Source: a virus
Strand: one strand, 5' to 3'
Length of the DNA: 30,371 bases
IMG/VR virus record: IMGVR_UViG_3300025168_000413
Location: 1-30,371 of that record
Positions 12,001 to 18,247 of this stretch are shown here, piece after piece. The notes beneath the pieces are model-generated. The model searched no databases. It saw only the letters and a program-made list of their open reading frames with translations, and was not told the origin of the DNA. The position numbers and the translations under genes were made by a program. Every line of letters begins with the position of its first letter. The first letter of the stretch is position 1.

Positions 12001-13103
12001 CGACCGTTTGAAGCGTTTGCCTCAAAGTCCAAGTGGATTGACTCTACTACCATCGTCCCTGCACTTGCATCAATGGACATAAGACGCATTCTTTCGGGTG
12101 CTTTGTTTGTAGGTTTACCAGTCGTTTGGCTGTAACCAAGTGGATTGATGAGTATGTTGTAGGGAACTTTGGGTATAGATACTGTAGAAGTTGACGAAAC
12201 TGCATAGACTTTGACTGAGTATGCCCCTCCGCTGTAAGGACTGGCTGTGAAATCAACACTGGTTAATCCGCTCTGTCCGCTTAGTTCGTCGACCAAAGCC
12301 TGTGCCGCAGTCGCTCCTATGTTGACAGTAGACGACGCTCCAGTAGATGCGCTGATAGAAGGAGTTACTGTGATTAAATCAATGGGTTCTATTGGCTCTT
12401 CAAATCGCCAAAGTGCCAATGTATTGTCACTTTTGACAGGAGCGTATTGCTGATAGCCCGATGAAAGAGCACCTCTCGACCAATGAACAGCCTCAAGTGT
12501 TCCTCTAAAGTCACCGCCTCTACCACCCAAGTAAATGTTGTTTTGTTGATTAACAAGTTCATGAGGTTCATCAAGTGTTTGAGAAACGACCAATTCTCCA
12601 TTGACAAGCAAACTGATAATTCTACCGTCGAACATAACTGTTACATTGAGTAGTTCACGGTGTCCCGAATTGAAAGCAGAGACATCATCCATCTCTTCAT
12701 CGGTTGCCAAATATCCGTCTTGAGTCGGGCTAAAGGTAGGATATGATATACCTTCATAATAAGCAAGTCTACCGTTGACTTTCATTACAGGCTTGGCTGT
12801 CGAAAGAGTATAGACTGCATCTCTACCGCTGGCAGGGTTTTTCAGCCTTACTTCAAATGTAGCGGGAGCGGGACTGCTGGGACTACCTACGGTTAATCGC
12901 ATGACATTCTCTTGTTCAAATATCACTCCTCCGCAATCGGGAATGAACCAAGTCTCCAAAGTAAAGTTACTAAGAGCAGAAGGTAGCCCTCTTCTTTCTT
13001 CTTCGTTGATACCATGGACACTTTTTAGATTAACAGGGACGAGAACGCTGTCGCTAATCCCGTTGAACTGTAATCCAAATCCGGGGTCAATCAGCAAACT
13101 CAT
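1..13103 (-). CDS. Giant virion protein, probable tail fibre/adhesin (3' end beyond window)
   Basis: A single open frame starts at ATG 13103 and runs without a stop to the left edge: at least 4,367 residues, with the C-terminus outside the window. The frame at the start and at the edge agree, and no competing frame is long. Residues about 25-240 look like a LamG/concanavalin A-like jelly roll (LETWF near the start, INNEL-type strand VNGELVVS, closing LALWRFEE). Two glycine-rich beta modules containing GGSGY or GGTGY lie near residues 1485-1568 and 3279-3364, and a small beta module shared with other virion proteins lies near 886-927. No signal peptide, membrane segment or coiled coil was noticed. 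It starts 1 nt after the stop of the preceding tail gene, with an AGGTG ribosome site inside that gene's end. Position and domains suggest a distal tail fibre or host-binding protein; most of its length is unrecognised. Being the last gene in a tail operon supports this, but the role is inferred. Confidence 0.85.
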   Translation of the reverse strand, partial: MSLLIDPGFGLQFNGISDSVLVPVNLKSVHGINEEERRGLPSALSNFTLETWFIPDCGGVIFEQENVMRLTVGSPSSPAPATFEVRLKNPASGRDAVYTLSTAKPVMKVNGRLAYYEGISYPTFSPTQDGYLATDEEMDDVSAFNSGHRELLNVTVMFDGRIISLLVNGELVVSQTLDEPHELVNQQNNIYLGGRGGDFRGTLEAVHWSRGALSSGYQQYAPVKSDNTLALWRFEEPIEPIDLITVTPSISASTGASSTVNIGATAAQALVDELSGQSGLTSVDFTASPYSGGAYSVKVYAVSSTSTVSIPKVPYNILINPLGYSQTTGKPTNKAPERMRLMSIDASAGTMVVESIHLDFEANASNGRRGALMAHDAGRFVVITGDCIVDTGKGNSFQPYGSGTQFSQRQGQVCIDESDFENHGVVFSQSMAIDSHEFNKFSASTTNMGNELLAGHCGRHTLNHVRSHHYMGALPPTSEHHVEKKLDMSSDIVTASFPATFSDIRSTVPINSVISSYDTHGPVKIQSTESRGFVSNIVENGMSDISDAKRGMLAIGGPNFNPNPFLLKSVPSHEATGNVRHAIPSNESRIASLFLPDLATYNYAPFVQVHYNAVDYEGSEFTTGATSRLTGAISGSNKVLTLQSIKSFGYDGQVIPASNIRIGTTVATTTATVTAKINYSAKTLTFTTAPVTAFVNAATTGAIVTVLDLHPKLLVTKTLPDVSTIIASPAGVDYSILDLMRDAMSASELELYSAGGVITFDKPEMSLFSDGDLEGDNSEGLVGEKVLDYDLCPQNYLPLTSSDPPSTTPQAIGLAASELSSRGSVFHRVVIQKNVTSSSTMQEVADVRFQPASNGSRPRTGVFVNNGSGYSASTTGAMTVDGVNATEQFEVGNDVYKANGKNIGTITAVTSTSITIASAPGTTSALVDNEELFNQPQIVGRGTTNQSTCVNEYFDIIEHNSNENTMQLVIQPSDRNRFNMLSKVISSTEKANRISIESLVSRARVLSFSDGNDGQSIIHAHGITSDLASSSVYVKGSAAPDSHIVKEIMPGAPVVTMTLGGVGQGAVNTKETYDPSPLARLAWNTRRDCQANVSSTTSSTVVVKPLNNRTTDLQSWGTYCFPKVGYIYLEVPSNNGEPPRFASALYTSKTGTTFTFTSSTGRTGTGDFVLADGSEADSLAAWITATGIEAGSVLHVDDKFSEETMCNDGTTINDRLFQTLDTVQHDYQLGTQYASTRALVEIPLFEEFFFDKPEKGIFPGPDNSMKIHIDATHTAHSWAPSPVGRRVDSVAPKDPEIFGPFSYAIQADTHRSGTRVTQPYDTSVHRIYVENASLFPIPSAPPVDVAGLSGSARYRRAFLANGEWVIYSARNTGASPTDNYLTVIGAHGDDHIASEHFFRDIKVGAFILPAPGYQDMNYTGIADNPSLISAGYENRRSFYYDRSNVMTQGGNVDYGLRQYVSAIELRDGPSINPHLPKIQSKRPRAKITVNAGIPSNVTIVSGGSGYTNGSHTNIATASGEGSGLKVNVTVSGNAVTAATIHTAGTAYEIGDVVTVNGAGGTDAQLVIGLPIVLDDASLFPKDSHDADYKFRVAWRNASGTVYRGFYDGRTNNTLTIQTPDNGFAPSVGDEVYVEDLYATTTVVHPKVKEAFLNRAWAHPYCVGGLRQGDTVWMNMHYTNPHAIEGLFCKSRGTLNEAEVWKGFTGGVGSFNANPRDSIPMENFLIGDSCIETAQNLVQHINKTIEMNYDAIGLSTTPPVVAYIDPYQCTGGFARVLLYDVSQDREFIAFQDIHMQVQSSPAAASIGGDPTVVTSGIVKYNVEDSASLIDVAAGFPSQSKSMASDTKSDFIEASYSHNSAWNESVSGGLSTHDVGGVDKTSANGYSDRTNNAVVNVGDALVKHDQIDDGVRERSTFFDTPDGTRVIPAFLAMKGIRNTAHTLTDTRLKELTHWTEMDFVRRLSVDLGEVSLKDGVTNIESAAREVIRLINQAGAKNGKTHARRPNDQFLGENQKFDPSSPHQKADFAATASTHDPAPFWDTTKAFSSHDRGTHMGYVRAHLGRVVLDSEGNQGFSVVIHSTVPGAGGRNFCTWLDSSRAQTPYRPQFLIGHGGRFRNYWCQPDEVTGENMHPAPMPINRFGRPFAPITTLKEYLPPENTDDEATNNLNFGVDTIDSVSVLAEANTEIVSGRTTNTLLNESFETKSPASVLVDGLRIGTKAKARINFGGMTQAGIPGWSPDLSRWGFTNDGTVNVTRYGSASNADAAMTVTTVGSAGGYIPKEDMKVDNIGNSPLYGLRFTDHRGDNHTIRLLYKQFGKKFSGDNTYLPSTLDEEVIVHFDDRDVSQGGFTIGSHMVGNGEVCGELTGGTLQPFKGNLWNTYPSPHVGVHVTATLSGTTLEVILTDPYHNGGSFSHPDILGYLGFPKSGMLQTSDDSGSDDQGMTTFYTSRSEYGKAGDTGAANKHYFYGVTNTTEIVDGDTGHILSPRINFTCLLTDEVMAAAVAHAINMEGASQDNIEATSFDCTHMYAPDGKTLGEWGVSPTAIRIKVRSDSSIPLNKLFEADVSKDWGLLEGVSTEAVDSGTHLQGLTTADQDAGVRLDIGYIPHTLLHINTKYRGSNANTATPILVDSQNNAVDTTIWRRNLRGENYTDVAGDHIIPRIDSPCVSVHAVTSTEIQLDSNESWALLGKLACDNANSWGEPFLLWHGSADYAMVRSKPGSTSTTAVVYVSNGASADWASPAQHDILIKGLSDPYSAIKTDGVRIAGSKNGNPFLYFRGGQNSPDHYVPLYFGGGFSGVVTDINDGTQNDYSDFYTHPYSKGPTGSAGLQNVGELAGSYALLDTNAMMAMFPGTPYLDQHRGQNNPPFFNQDAILPFDMAKGANSKVTGLDYTDGTNSVHANIPSPLIIRFAHPHARYTHDSNTNHHTTYMIFGPGQAFPHSSATTEPQGANIVTAGNGYSAVPIHIGGDASKDSFLPNQLANGDLTEHSGFNRGSALAHLPMTTFFQKNNAEGFNYVMNWQPTKGFPSVKPSSSRSYSQTYISAFFFEGTAGTVVGLPKHYHPFNHIFTDISGNSIESSSYPTTRKSSVIWHMDGGYHPGGHFLDDHLRKNPKNHAASAFLSTGSGAKHNASAFRPGALLAQAYLTYYTTGGRDVDNQKMSANVILVDATRCQNSEELGAVLSGAINTFPGTDPLKAIGGTFMPSMQNAHKQDRYGWVELAVNQYTVQNGGTPASIRVTSSATTLPDYGWLRVSNGTIAGFAPYVSQSIAGSNTTFTLGKSNIASTPSAIALTAGGTGYPAGATIQVPVNGGSGLGLTVNAVVNGSGVVTGVSIFEAGSGYLATDTGLVIEGGGGNATLNISSVTAVTDVINPQNRQMIAPDSNYKAYIWAKAGTHRFNNAASGAARDHMTQVHFSGFTDAVDRTKPVGAVGWHGEAYSYLNSYEATNDIGANLHPAGLGAWHSFLGFNPYGAAETCTVGNAPTGGVENPTVAFYGDYCVTGLFSRHLVAVSHEGELPIIAKADANGISGAGDWLHVAQSNNIAHAGTMAWDTNKVNNKSRYVGPATAGPHVEAQVHTGYTQPYDADSYPNTGAAASDAQLHRTIQSGDMVRANACNYPTGDLFWDESVVKGSMFHEDAGTYAVECIGVTSRNDYLNIGAGATAKPHNGLYDYYNKRSAARNFLPEHVVWKRMDGGSLTMPAVNARGLGMIPWTKRKDGGSYKLVGEKILGNVRFSFETTNAAMFPIIQAQELSHPQLAEQHPLEVRNALLIPNEHIQFESVSVMDDTGQEHRLEGGSPLGTVIMDFRHISDREIEGLAPALAGAGVNPNLKIRLPNPDEIPGNIVVRSGFDRIQAYQNESFGSGGLQHPAQNISQIRKMFDYEYAGPRLFPTWENNGWEHLSQDAVDVSTTKSAARLKFPASSNVGWEDHTDNAPLQSSYEPHDRSIMFHVTRMGVSMTHRHDVDELTYSSYSGTEITVGSTPETATWTNSTELSGGRYFLRVYDPATDKGVIASYTGIGTNKFTGVVFSPDFVSFVTGKTGLKVVPSYYMPAGSTRLFAARRLRDQSEYSGASPDMKSVDWFTMYGALPANTGAMAEPSTAFTQINKPKMTPMPIPRMGHHYVTPTMALMPGHYAHPAYQRLYDLNTACKSSNYKPDSDNYIGTLEGTRTSSTATLASSGFTRDPLVWFSTATAGFGPSDIHGGAFTLLTETKVKYEGYGIAASAGSNAGIINSQGGHTLVLEAGNTYTLNNHFPDPLEVGAYQIIIQPNVFKQQLQGFHLNHSDAVKAPSESGTKVTELTGQQVNTVIAIERNMSTRGGYALILAEAMMADVRGCEVILNEVILDIEPDAGSQFTNLAPLALY

Positions 13104-13104
13104 A

Positions 13105-15096
13105 TCAAACACCTATAACAAAGTCGGTTGCCACGAGTAGCATCGTGAACGCGTAGTAGTTGTTCCCAGCATCATATCGCACATGAAGTTTCTCCGGCAT
13201 TATCCTAATTCCGCCGTCATTACCGTGAGCCTGTGTTCCGGGGATAGTAACAAACATATCCTCAATCACATCAGCAAAGAATCCAACGACAGATTGAATC
13301 TCGTCAAACGGCGAGGCACTCAGTATTTTTTCAAAAAAACTATTCGCACCGTCATCGTCTGCATTACCTCCTTCGTCACCAGTAAGAAGGAATTGATTCA
13401 TTAACTGAGAGGCGGCTCTTGTGTTTTCATCGGATGTCTTTTGAGATTGCGGTAAACTACCGAAGGTCAAAAAGAAGTTGCGTGCTGTGCCCGTTACTCC
13501 GGAACTGGTGACAAGGCTATCATAGGGTATCTGTATACCTCGGAACATATCAATACTTTTTTCCGAATTGGAGACAAGGCCGATTAAGTCTTGAACCTTG
13601 TCACCGGCAGACCTTGCTGAGTTCACATTGCGTGAACTTGACAGTTGAAATATCTGTGGATTCAAGAGTTCGGAGAAAGCATTTGTTACCATTGTTGGAT
13701 GTTCGATTACATCATCGACATGATACACTTGCTCTATGACAACTATAGGGCCGTTCACTACGGCAATAAACGCTGTAGCGAGTGTCTTACCTGTCTCGCT
13801 TATATTTTTAGTGCTAACATTAGAGGAGAGTCCAAACGCTTCAGTGAATATCTCAGCAAGCGTAGCCGCAGGAGATTTACTATCTGTAGTCATAAGACCT
13901 TTGATAGGTATATTGACAATCGCATCGTAATTAGAAGCGTCTTGGTTTTTCCCATTTGCCCCACTTACATGGTTAAGCACTGCACGAGTCAGTGTAACTT
14001 GGTCCGAGCCACCAAGTAATGAGTGAGTTTTACTGGCATCAAATTGAAACCTTATACCAATAGGTGCTTGTCCGATTCCGGTAATCCCTAAAAGAGAATC
14101 TCTATAGCAATTTGAGCCTTTAGGGTTACGAGATGGGTCTTCTAACCAATAAGACGGAACAATTTTGATAAAGTTACCGTCTAACAAAGACTCTGTATTG
14201 TTGTTGGCTCTGTTTATGGTGAGTGTGTCGCCTTCTATTATTTGCGCTTGAGTCACTGCTTCAAGTTGTATATTGAATATGTCTTGCGTGCTACTGTCCG
14301 AAATAGAAGTGACATAACCTAATAATTCATTTCTTCTGTTAAAGCATTTAGGAAATACAAATAATTCATCATTTGCTGTTATGGAGGTGGGTAAAGCACT
14401 TGAAAAAGTTACACTGGTGTCTGTTAAGGCACTGATGTCACCTAAAAGTGTTCCAGCCGAATTGACTACTCTGTCACCGATATTCAGCCGAGCCAACGCT
14501 CCCAAATCCGGATTACTACTTATTGAACCGCTCAGCGTTGTATCTAAAGTAAGCGCACCTGTTACTCCTGCTGAGTGACCGCCTGTAAACTTCAAATCAA
14601 TGTCCATTTTAGTCGAAAGTGTGTTACTGCCACTCCAAACTAAATAATTAGGCCCTTTGACTGTCAACAGGCTTGTGGAGCCTAAAACGACACCATTAGT
14701 TGGGTTAAAAACGGGAAAGAGCGTTTCTCTGTTTTGAGTGGTGATATAAGAAGACCTTTGTAACATTATTCCGTCACAGAATGGAGCCGGTGTAAAGTTG
14801 CTAAATGGTCGGGTGGGCAACATGTTTCCGAAGTTGATGAGAGTTTTCATAGGGCTTGATGATAGAGAACTATTGGCACTGTGCTGTGTATCGACTCCGG
14901 CATCATCGGTAATAATCCCGTTCATCTCCAAAGTCACTCTTGGCGTGTTTGTATCTATAGCAAAACGCTTGAGAACATTACCGGGTGTTGGGAACGCTGA
15001 AATGTTACGGTTTACCTCCATCTCTATATTTTGAACAATCAAATCCGTTTGGATTTCACTTTGCGCTCCTGCGAGTAACCGAACCGGAATTGCCAT
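13105..15096 (-). CDS. Distal tail/baseplate-region protein, paralogue B (663 aa)
   Basis: The function is not recognised by name, but the protein is clearly a paralogue of the gene just upstream (15106-17664). The first 67 residues match in pattern (PVRL, then KRFAIDTN, then NGIITDDAG against PIRL, KRMGIDLN, QGALTDDTG). The last third matches too (GDKVQDLIG, RGIQIPYDSLVT, RNFFLTFGSLP), as does the hydrophobic end (YYAFTMLLVATDF). The centre differs: it has no LamG domain, and carries at residues 203-249 a small beta module (IGDRVVNSAGTLLGDISALT) also seen in the 192-residue head-region protein and the giant protein. The start is ATG with a strong GAGGTGA site overlapping the upstream stop codon. 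Placed between the tape-measure slot and the giant adhesin, it is probably a tail-tip or baseplate component that is co-assembled with its paralogue; this is inferred from position. Confidence 0.8.
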   Translation of the reverse strand: MAIPVRLLAGAQSEIQTDLIVQNIEMEVNRNISAFPTPGNVLKRFAIDTNTPRVTLEMNGIITDDAGVDTQHSANSSLSSSPMKTLINFGNMLPTRPFSNFTPAPFCDGIMLQRSSYITTQNRETLFPVFNPTNGVVLGSTSLLTVKGPNYLVWSGSNTLSTKMDIDLKFTGGHSAGVTGALTLDTTLSGSISSNPDLGALARLNIGDRVVNSAGTLLGDISALTDTSVTFSSALPTSITANDELFVFPKCFNRRNELLGYVTSISDSSTQDIFNIQLEAVTQAQIIEGDTLTINRANNNTESLLDGNFIKIVPSYWLEDPSRNPKGSNCYRDSLLGITGIGQAPIGIRFQFDASKTHSLLGGSDQVTLTRAVLNHVSGANGKNQDASNYDAIVNIPIKGLMTTDSKSPAATLAEIFTEAFGLSSNVSTKNISETGKTLATAFIAVVNGPIVVIEQVYHVDDVIEHPTMVTNAFSELLNPQIFQLSSSRNVNSARSAGDKVQDLIGLVSNSEKSIDMFRGIQIPYDSLVTSSGVTGTARNFFLTFGSLPQSQKTSDENTRAASQLMNQFLLTGDEGGNADDDGANSFFEKILSASPFDEIQSVVGFFADVIEDMFVTIPGTQAHGNDGGIRIMPEKLHVRYDAGNNYYAFTMLLVATDFVIGV

Positions 15097-15108
15097 ATTT
15101 TCACCTCA
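15096..15108 (-). promoter_or_regulatory. Stop codon overlapping ribosome site (paralogue A to B)
   Basis: The stop TGA of the LamG paralogue is the first part of TGAGGTGA, which is the ribosome site for ATG 15096. It suggests translational coupling, with ribosomes that stop here helping start the next gene. Confidence 0.7.
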
Positions 15109-17664
15109 TAGTATAATATCAGCGGCCATGAACCTAAGACTGAACTCATAGGCTTTATGCTCCGCTTCTCGGCTTATCACCATATCAGCAACAAGTCCAC
15201 TTATGCCGTTTTTCAAATGCCCTTCATGCGCATGAGAAAACAACCTTGAAGCGTGCTCTGTGTTGATACTTGATAATTTATCAGCAGTCAAGCCCTCAGT
15301 TGTCAAAAAGAAGTTACGCTGTGCTATGTGTGAATCCAAAGAGTTCTTACCTTTAGTGACATGAGTCAAGTAAGGTATCTGTATGCCTCGGATATAATCG
15401 CCAGTTGAGTCCTGTGGATTGATTTGATTTGCAACTAAGCCAGTTCCTGCCTTGATGAAATCACTTACGATACCTACATTTGGATTAGAAGCATAATTGT
15501 TACTGTTTGCGAGTATACCCAGTAAATCCTGCGCTTTGTCTCCGCCACTCTTTATAGGGCGACCACTGTTACTACCGGCAGTTCCACTCTTACCTCCGGA
15601 GAATCCTTGAGTAACGGGCATTTGTCCAACACCCAATGTGGTGTTGATAGTATCGGATGACTGTCCGAGAGAAGACGCAAACTGCTGTGTTATTGTCAGT
15701 CGACAGTTATGAGTATGATATGACTCACTGATAGCAGTAGAGAAAACCTTGTCCATGGTCTTATTACCGGACGCATCTACCTCTCTACCCACATCCATGT
15801 AAGAAGCAGTGATGGCCTTTGACATGAGATAAGTCAAGTATTCGTCAGTTCTTGTCAACCCTCCTCCTGTGTCACGAGCAGAGCCGTCTTCGTATGTCGG
15901 GAAACTTGGACCTACCGCCGCTTCGGGTGCGGCGAACTCGTTGAAAGTGTCAGCGTTTTGAATAGGAATTACAATCACAGGACTACCGGGCCTACCTCGC
16001 AAGTTTGTATCTGCATAATTAACAGGAGCGATGTATATTTCATCATCGTCTGCCGGACTACCCGGTGTATCATACTGAACTACTATGTTATTAGCATTCG
16101 CTGAGAGCACAGAGGCAAAAAGTAAATCCGTCCCTGCTGTATTGGTAACATAAGGACCGCTTCGCTTAAACACTATTTTTTGATACCTACTGTTCTCAGT
16201 AGGCTCAAACCATTCATGAGGATTACCGCCGGTAACTGTAATTGTATTACCGGAAACACCGTTGTTATCAACTTTCATACCTGTATTTCTTTCTACATTT
16301 AAAAAGCCAAAAGGTTCTTGCTTACTTGCAACCATCAAATCATCGAATGTAACTCTTACATGCTTCGATTGATGAGCAAAACTACCCACCCCAGCATACT
16401 CGTGAGTATAATAAAGACCTATTCCGTATTTAACAGAAAGGTAACCTTCGACTTGCTCTCTGTCATCATCACTCAATACAGAGTTGTAAATGAGAATCTC
16501 GGCTATTTGTCCGTCGAAAAAGTCACCGGACATCTCGCCTATTTTTAAGTTGGCCGAGCCATTAGGAACATAGTCTACGCTGGAGGTGTCTTGAGCCTCT
16601 TGCCTACCGTTGACAAAGAGAGTAACAGTGTCGGATTGCGAATCAGCGTCTGTGTCATCCATGACATAAGTCATTATTTGGGCTCCGGTATTGACGACAG
16701 AATTAGCCGCCGAAGTGATGCCATCGTCACCACCACCCCCTCGCCAAAAAGCAGTAGAGTATTTGACCCTCATATCCATAAAGAGAGCAAATCCTTTACC
16801 GCTTTCTATAGAACTGACTACAGTGTGGTCTCCGGCTGTAGCGTTACTCTTCGCAACACAGAAAACAGTGAACTCTTCGGAATTGAAAAATGCTGAGAAG
16901 GGAACCTCCATATCGTCATTTACACCGTCGAACTTCAAAGCGGCTGGTCCTATCCCTGCACTGGTAAATGTAGGTTGTTCGCTTGAAGTAGACTGAACAG
17001 CGTTCCTACCGTTACCACTACTGTCAGTCCAAGTGGCTACACCGCCGCCTTCTTCTATACCAGTTATCGAGTCAGCCTTAAGCCAAAGTTGTAAACCTGT
17101 CTTTACAGGATTGTCCAGCGATTGACTCGCTTCTGTCCAATATGCTACTGGTAAATCAATGTATTTTTTAGCCCAGTATTGAAGTATTCTATTGCCGAGG
17201 TCACTTGGCTCTAAAGGACTACCTCCGCTGGAGCCGCCTAAGCCTCCGGAAAAGCCACCTGTATTACCTACAGTCCCTGCTATACCAGTAGTAACACCTT
17301 GAACGGTATTACCAGCAGGCCCTGCCATGTTGAAGGATGATGCAACAGGACCAGCGTTGTTACCGCCACCTCCGCCATTAACGGGTTGACCCCAACTTAC
17401 AATCATTTGAGGTTGGTAAAAATCAAGAGTAGCAACAGCCTTTGAACTTGCAGTTTGACCTGTGTCGTCTGTAAGTGCACCTTGTATTTCAATCATAACA
17501 CTTGCTTGATTAAGGTCTATACCCATACGCTTAGCGTCGAAGAAAGGTATAGCGAAGTTACTCTGTATGCGCTCAACTACAATGTCAACACTTGTAGCAT
17601 CAAGGGAGATAGTTTCACCGTTCTCTTGAACGAGGCGAATCGGCATCATCTCCCCTGCGTCCAT
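15106..17664 (-). CDS. Distal tail/baseplate-region protein with LamG-like domain, paralogue A (about 852 aa)
   Basis: The N-terminal domain (about residues 8-72 from the longest start) and the C-terminal region (GDKAQDLLGILANS, RGIQIPYLTHVT, RNFFLTTEGLT) are shared with the next gene, marking a tandem duplication. Between them lie a glycine-rich linker at about 97-152 and a LamG/concanavalin A-like domain at about 189-420 (LQLWLKAD, TWTDSSGNGRNA, LKFDGVNDDMEV, VTLFVNGR, FFDGQIAEILIYN, VEGYLSVKYG). Such domains bind carbohydrate or protein in many phage tail proteins. ATG 17664 is chosen; a GTG at 17670 is also possible and would overlap the previous stop by 4 nt (GTGA). An AGGAG site upstream could serve either start. 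Probably a tail-tip or baseplate protein with a receptor-binding insertion. Confidence 0.8.
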   Translation of the reverse strand: MDAGEMMPIRLVQENGETISLDATSVDIVVERIQSNFAIPFFDAKRMGIDLNQASVMIEIQGALTDDTGQTASSKAVATLDFYQPQMIVSWGQPVNGGGGGNNAGPVASSFNMAGPAGNTVQGVTTGIAGTVGNTGGFSGGLGGSSGGSPLEPSDLGNRILQYWAKKYIDLPVAYWTEASQSLDNPVKTGLQLWLKADSITGIEEGGGVATWTDSSGNGRNAVQSTSSEQPTFTSAGIGPAALKFDGVNDDMEVPFSAFFNSEEFTVFCVAKSNATAGDHTVVSSIESGKGFALFMDMRVKYSTAFWRGGGGDDGITSAANSVVNTGAQIMTYVMDDTDADSQSDTVTLFVNGRQEAQDTSSVDYVPNGSANLKIGEMSGDFFDGQIAEILIYNSVLSDDDREQVEGYLSVKYGIGLYYTHEYAGVGSFAHQSKHVRVTFDDLMVASKQEPFGFLNVERNTGMKVDNNGVSGNTITVTGGNPHEWFEPTENSRYQKIVFKRSGPYVTNTAGTDLLFASVLSANANNIVVQYDTPGSPADDDEIYIAPVNYADTNLRGRPGSPVIVIPIQNADTFNEFAAPEAAVGPSFPTYEDGSARDTGGGLTRTDEYLTYLMSKAITASYMDVGREVDASGNKTMDKVFSTAISESYHTHNCRLTITQQFASSLGQSSDTINTTLGVGQMPVTQGFSGGKSGTAGSNSGRPIKSGGDKAQDLLGILANSNNYASNPNVGIVSDFIKAGTGLVANQINPQDSTGDYIRGIQIPYLTHVTKGKNSLDSHIAQRNFFLTTEGLTADKLSSINTEHASRLFSHAHEGHLKNGISGLVADMVISREAEHKAYEFSLRFMAADIIL

Positions 17665-17666
17665 AA

Positions 17667-18086
17667 TCACCCGCTCCTGTTAAATCCGCTCTGCGTGAGT
17701 GAGCCGCCCATTTTACTTCTCAATTCTTTTGTCACCATAGTGCTGATTTCTTTAGCGAGTTTTTGCTTGTCGCTTTTATCAGTCACCCCGCTGACATCTA
17801 TTCTTAAGTTGACAGTGACATTACTTTGCGAGCCTCCGCCTGCTCCGCCTGTCATCTGTGCTTGAGACACAGGCTCGCCCATCATCTGTTGAAATGGTTG
17901 AGACTTCTCCATGTTTTTGAGAGAAGCCGTTAAGTCTGTGCTGTTCACCTTCGTCATCTCCATTGACTTGCTGAACTTATCCATTTGCTGTTGCAAGGCT
18001 TTCATGTTTTCACCTGCTTCTTTGCTGTATTTTTTGAACTTCTCCATCGCTTCTACTGAGCGTGGGTCAATATCGCCGTCAATCAT
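17667..18086 (-). CDS. Short coiled-coil protein, candidate miniature tape measure or its C-terminal piece (139 aa)
   Basis: Residues 1-65 are strongly helical and charged with M, K, Q and E (AMEKFKKYSKEAGENMKALQ), followed by a Gly/Ser-rich hinge. Residues about 89-128 read NVTVNLRIDVSGVTDKSDKQ and continue with a helix; to my knowledge this resembles the last segment of long tape-measure proteins, where a short beta strand is followed by a helix. It lies exactly where a tape measure is expected, after the chaperone-like genes and before the distal tail genes, yet is far shorter than usual (commonly over 500 residues). It could be a true miniature tape measure for a very short tail, a remnant, or a separate tail chaperone. 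Start ATG 18086 has a GGAGGAG site that overlaps the end of the previous gene. Confidence 0.7.
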   Translation of the reverse strand: MIDGDIDPRSVEAMEKFKKYSKEAGENMKALQQQMDKFSKSMEMTKVNSTDLTASLKNMEKSQPFQQMMGEPVSQAQMTGGAGGGSQSNVTVNLRIDVSGVTDKSDKQKLAKEISTMVTKELRSKMGGSLTQSGFNRSG

Positions 18087-18088
18087 GA

Positions 18089-18247
18089 TTACTCCTCCAT
18101 TGGGGGCACTCGGTCATAGCCTAAGTAAACTGCGTCTTTTGGCATGTCTTCTTCGCCTTGCATAGCCTGTGCCCAGTAAAGAAGTTGCTTAGCATCGTTT
18201 ACTGACAAATCTCTCACATCCTTGATATTCATGTTGTAGTGTGTCAT
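18089..18247 (-). CDS. Small tail-assembly-region protein (52 aa)
   Basis: The open frame is short but bounded well. Its ATG overlaps the stop of the 121-residue gene in a TAATG junction, and its stop is 2 nt before the next ATG. The protein begins MTHYNMNIKDVRDLSVNDAK and ends RVPPMEE. It is predicted to be mostly helical, with no cysteine and no membrane segment. An in-frame ATG at 18262 would give 57 residues but lies inside the preceding gene. Size and position match the second half of a tail-assembly chaperone, which many siphoviruses make by frameshifting; here it is a separate overlapping gene. No specific family is recognised. Confidence 0.65.
   Translation of the reverse strand: MTHYNMNIKDVRDLSVNDAKQLLYWAQAMQGEEDMPKDAVYLGYDRVPPMEE

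Noticed and set aside
13645-14019. Plus-strand open frame of 124 codons
   Set aside because: It is antisense to the well-supported 663-residue tail gene and its composition (many Cys, Tyr and Arg) is that of a shadow frame.
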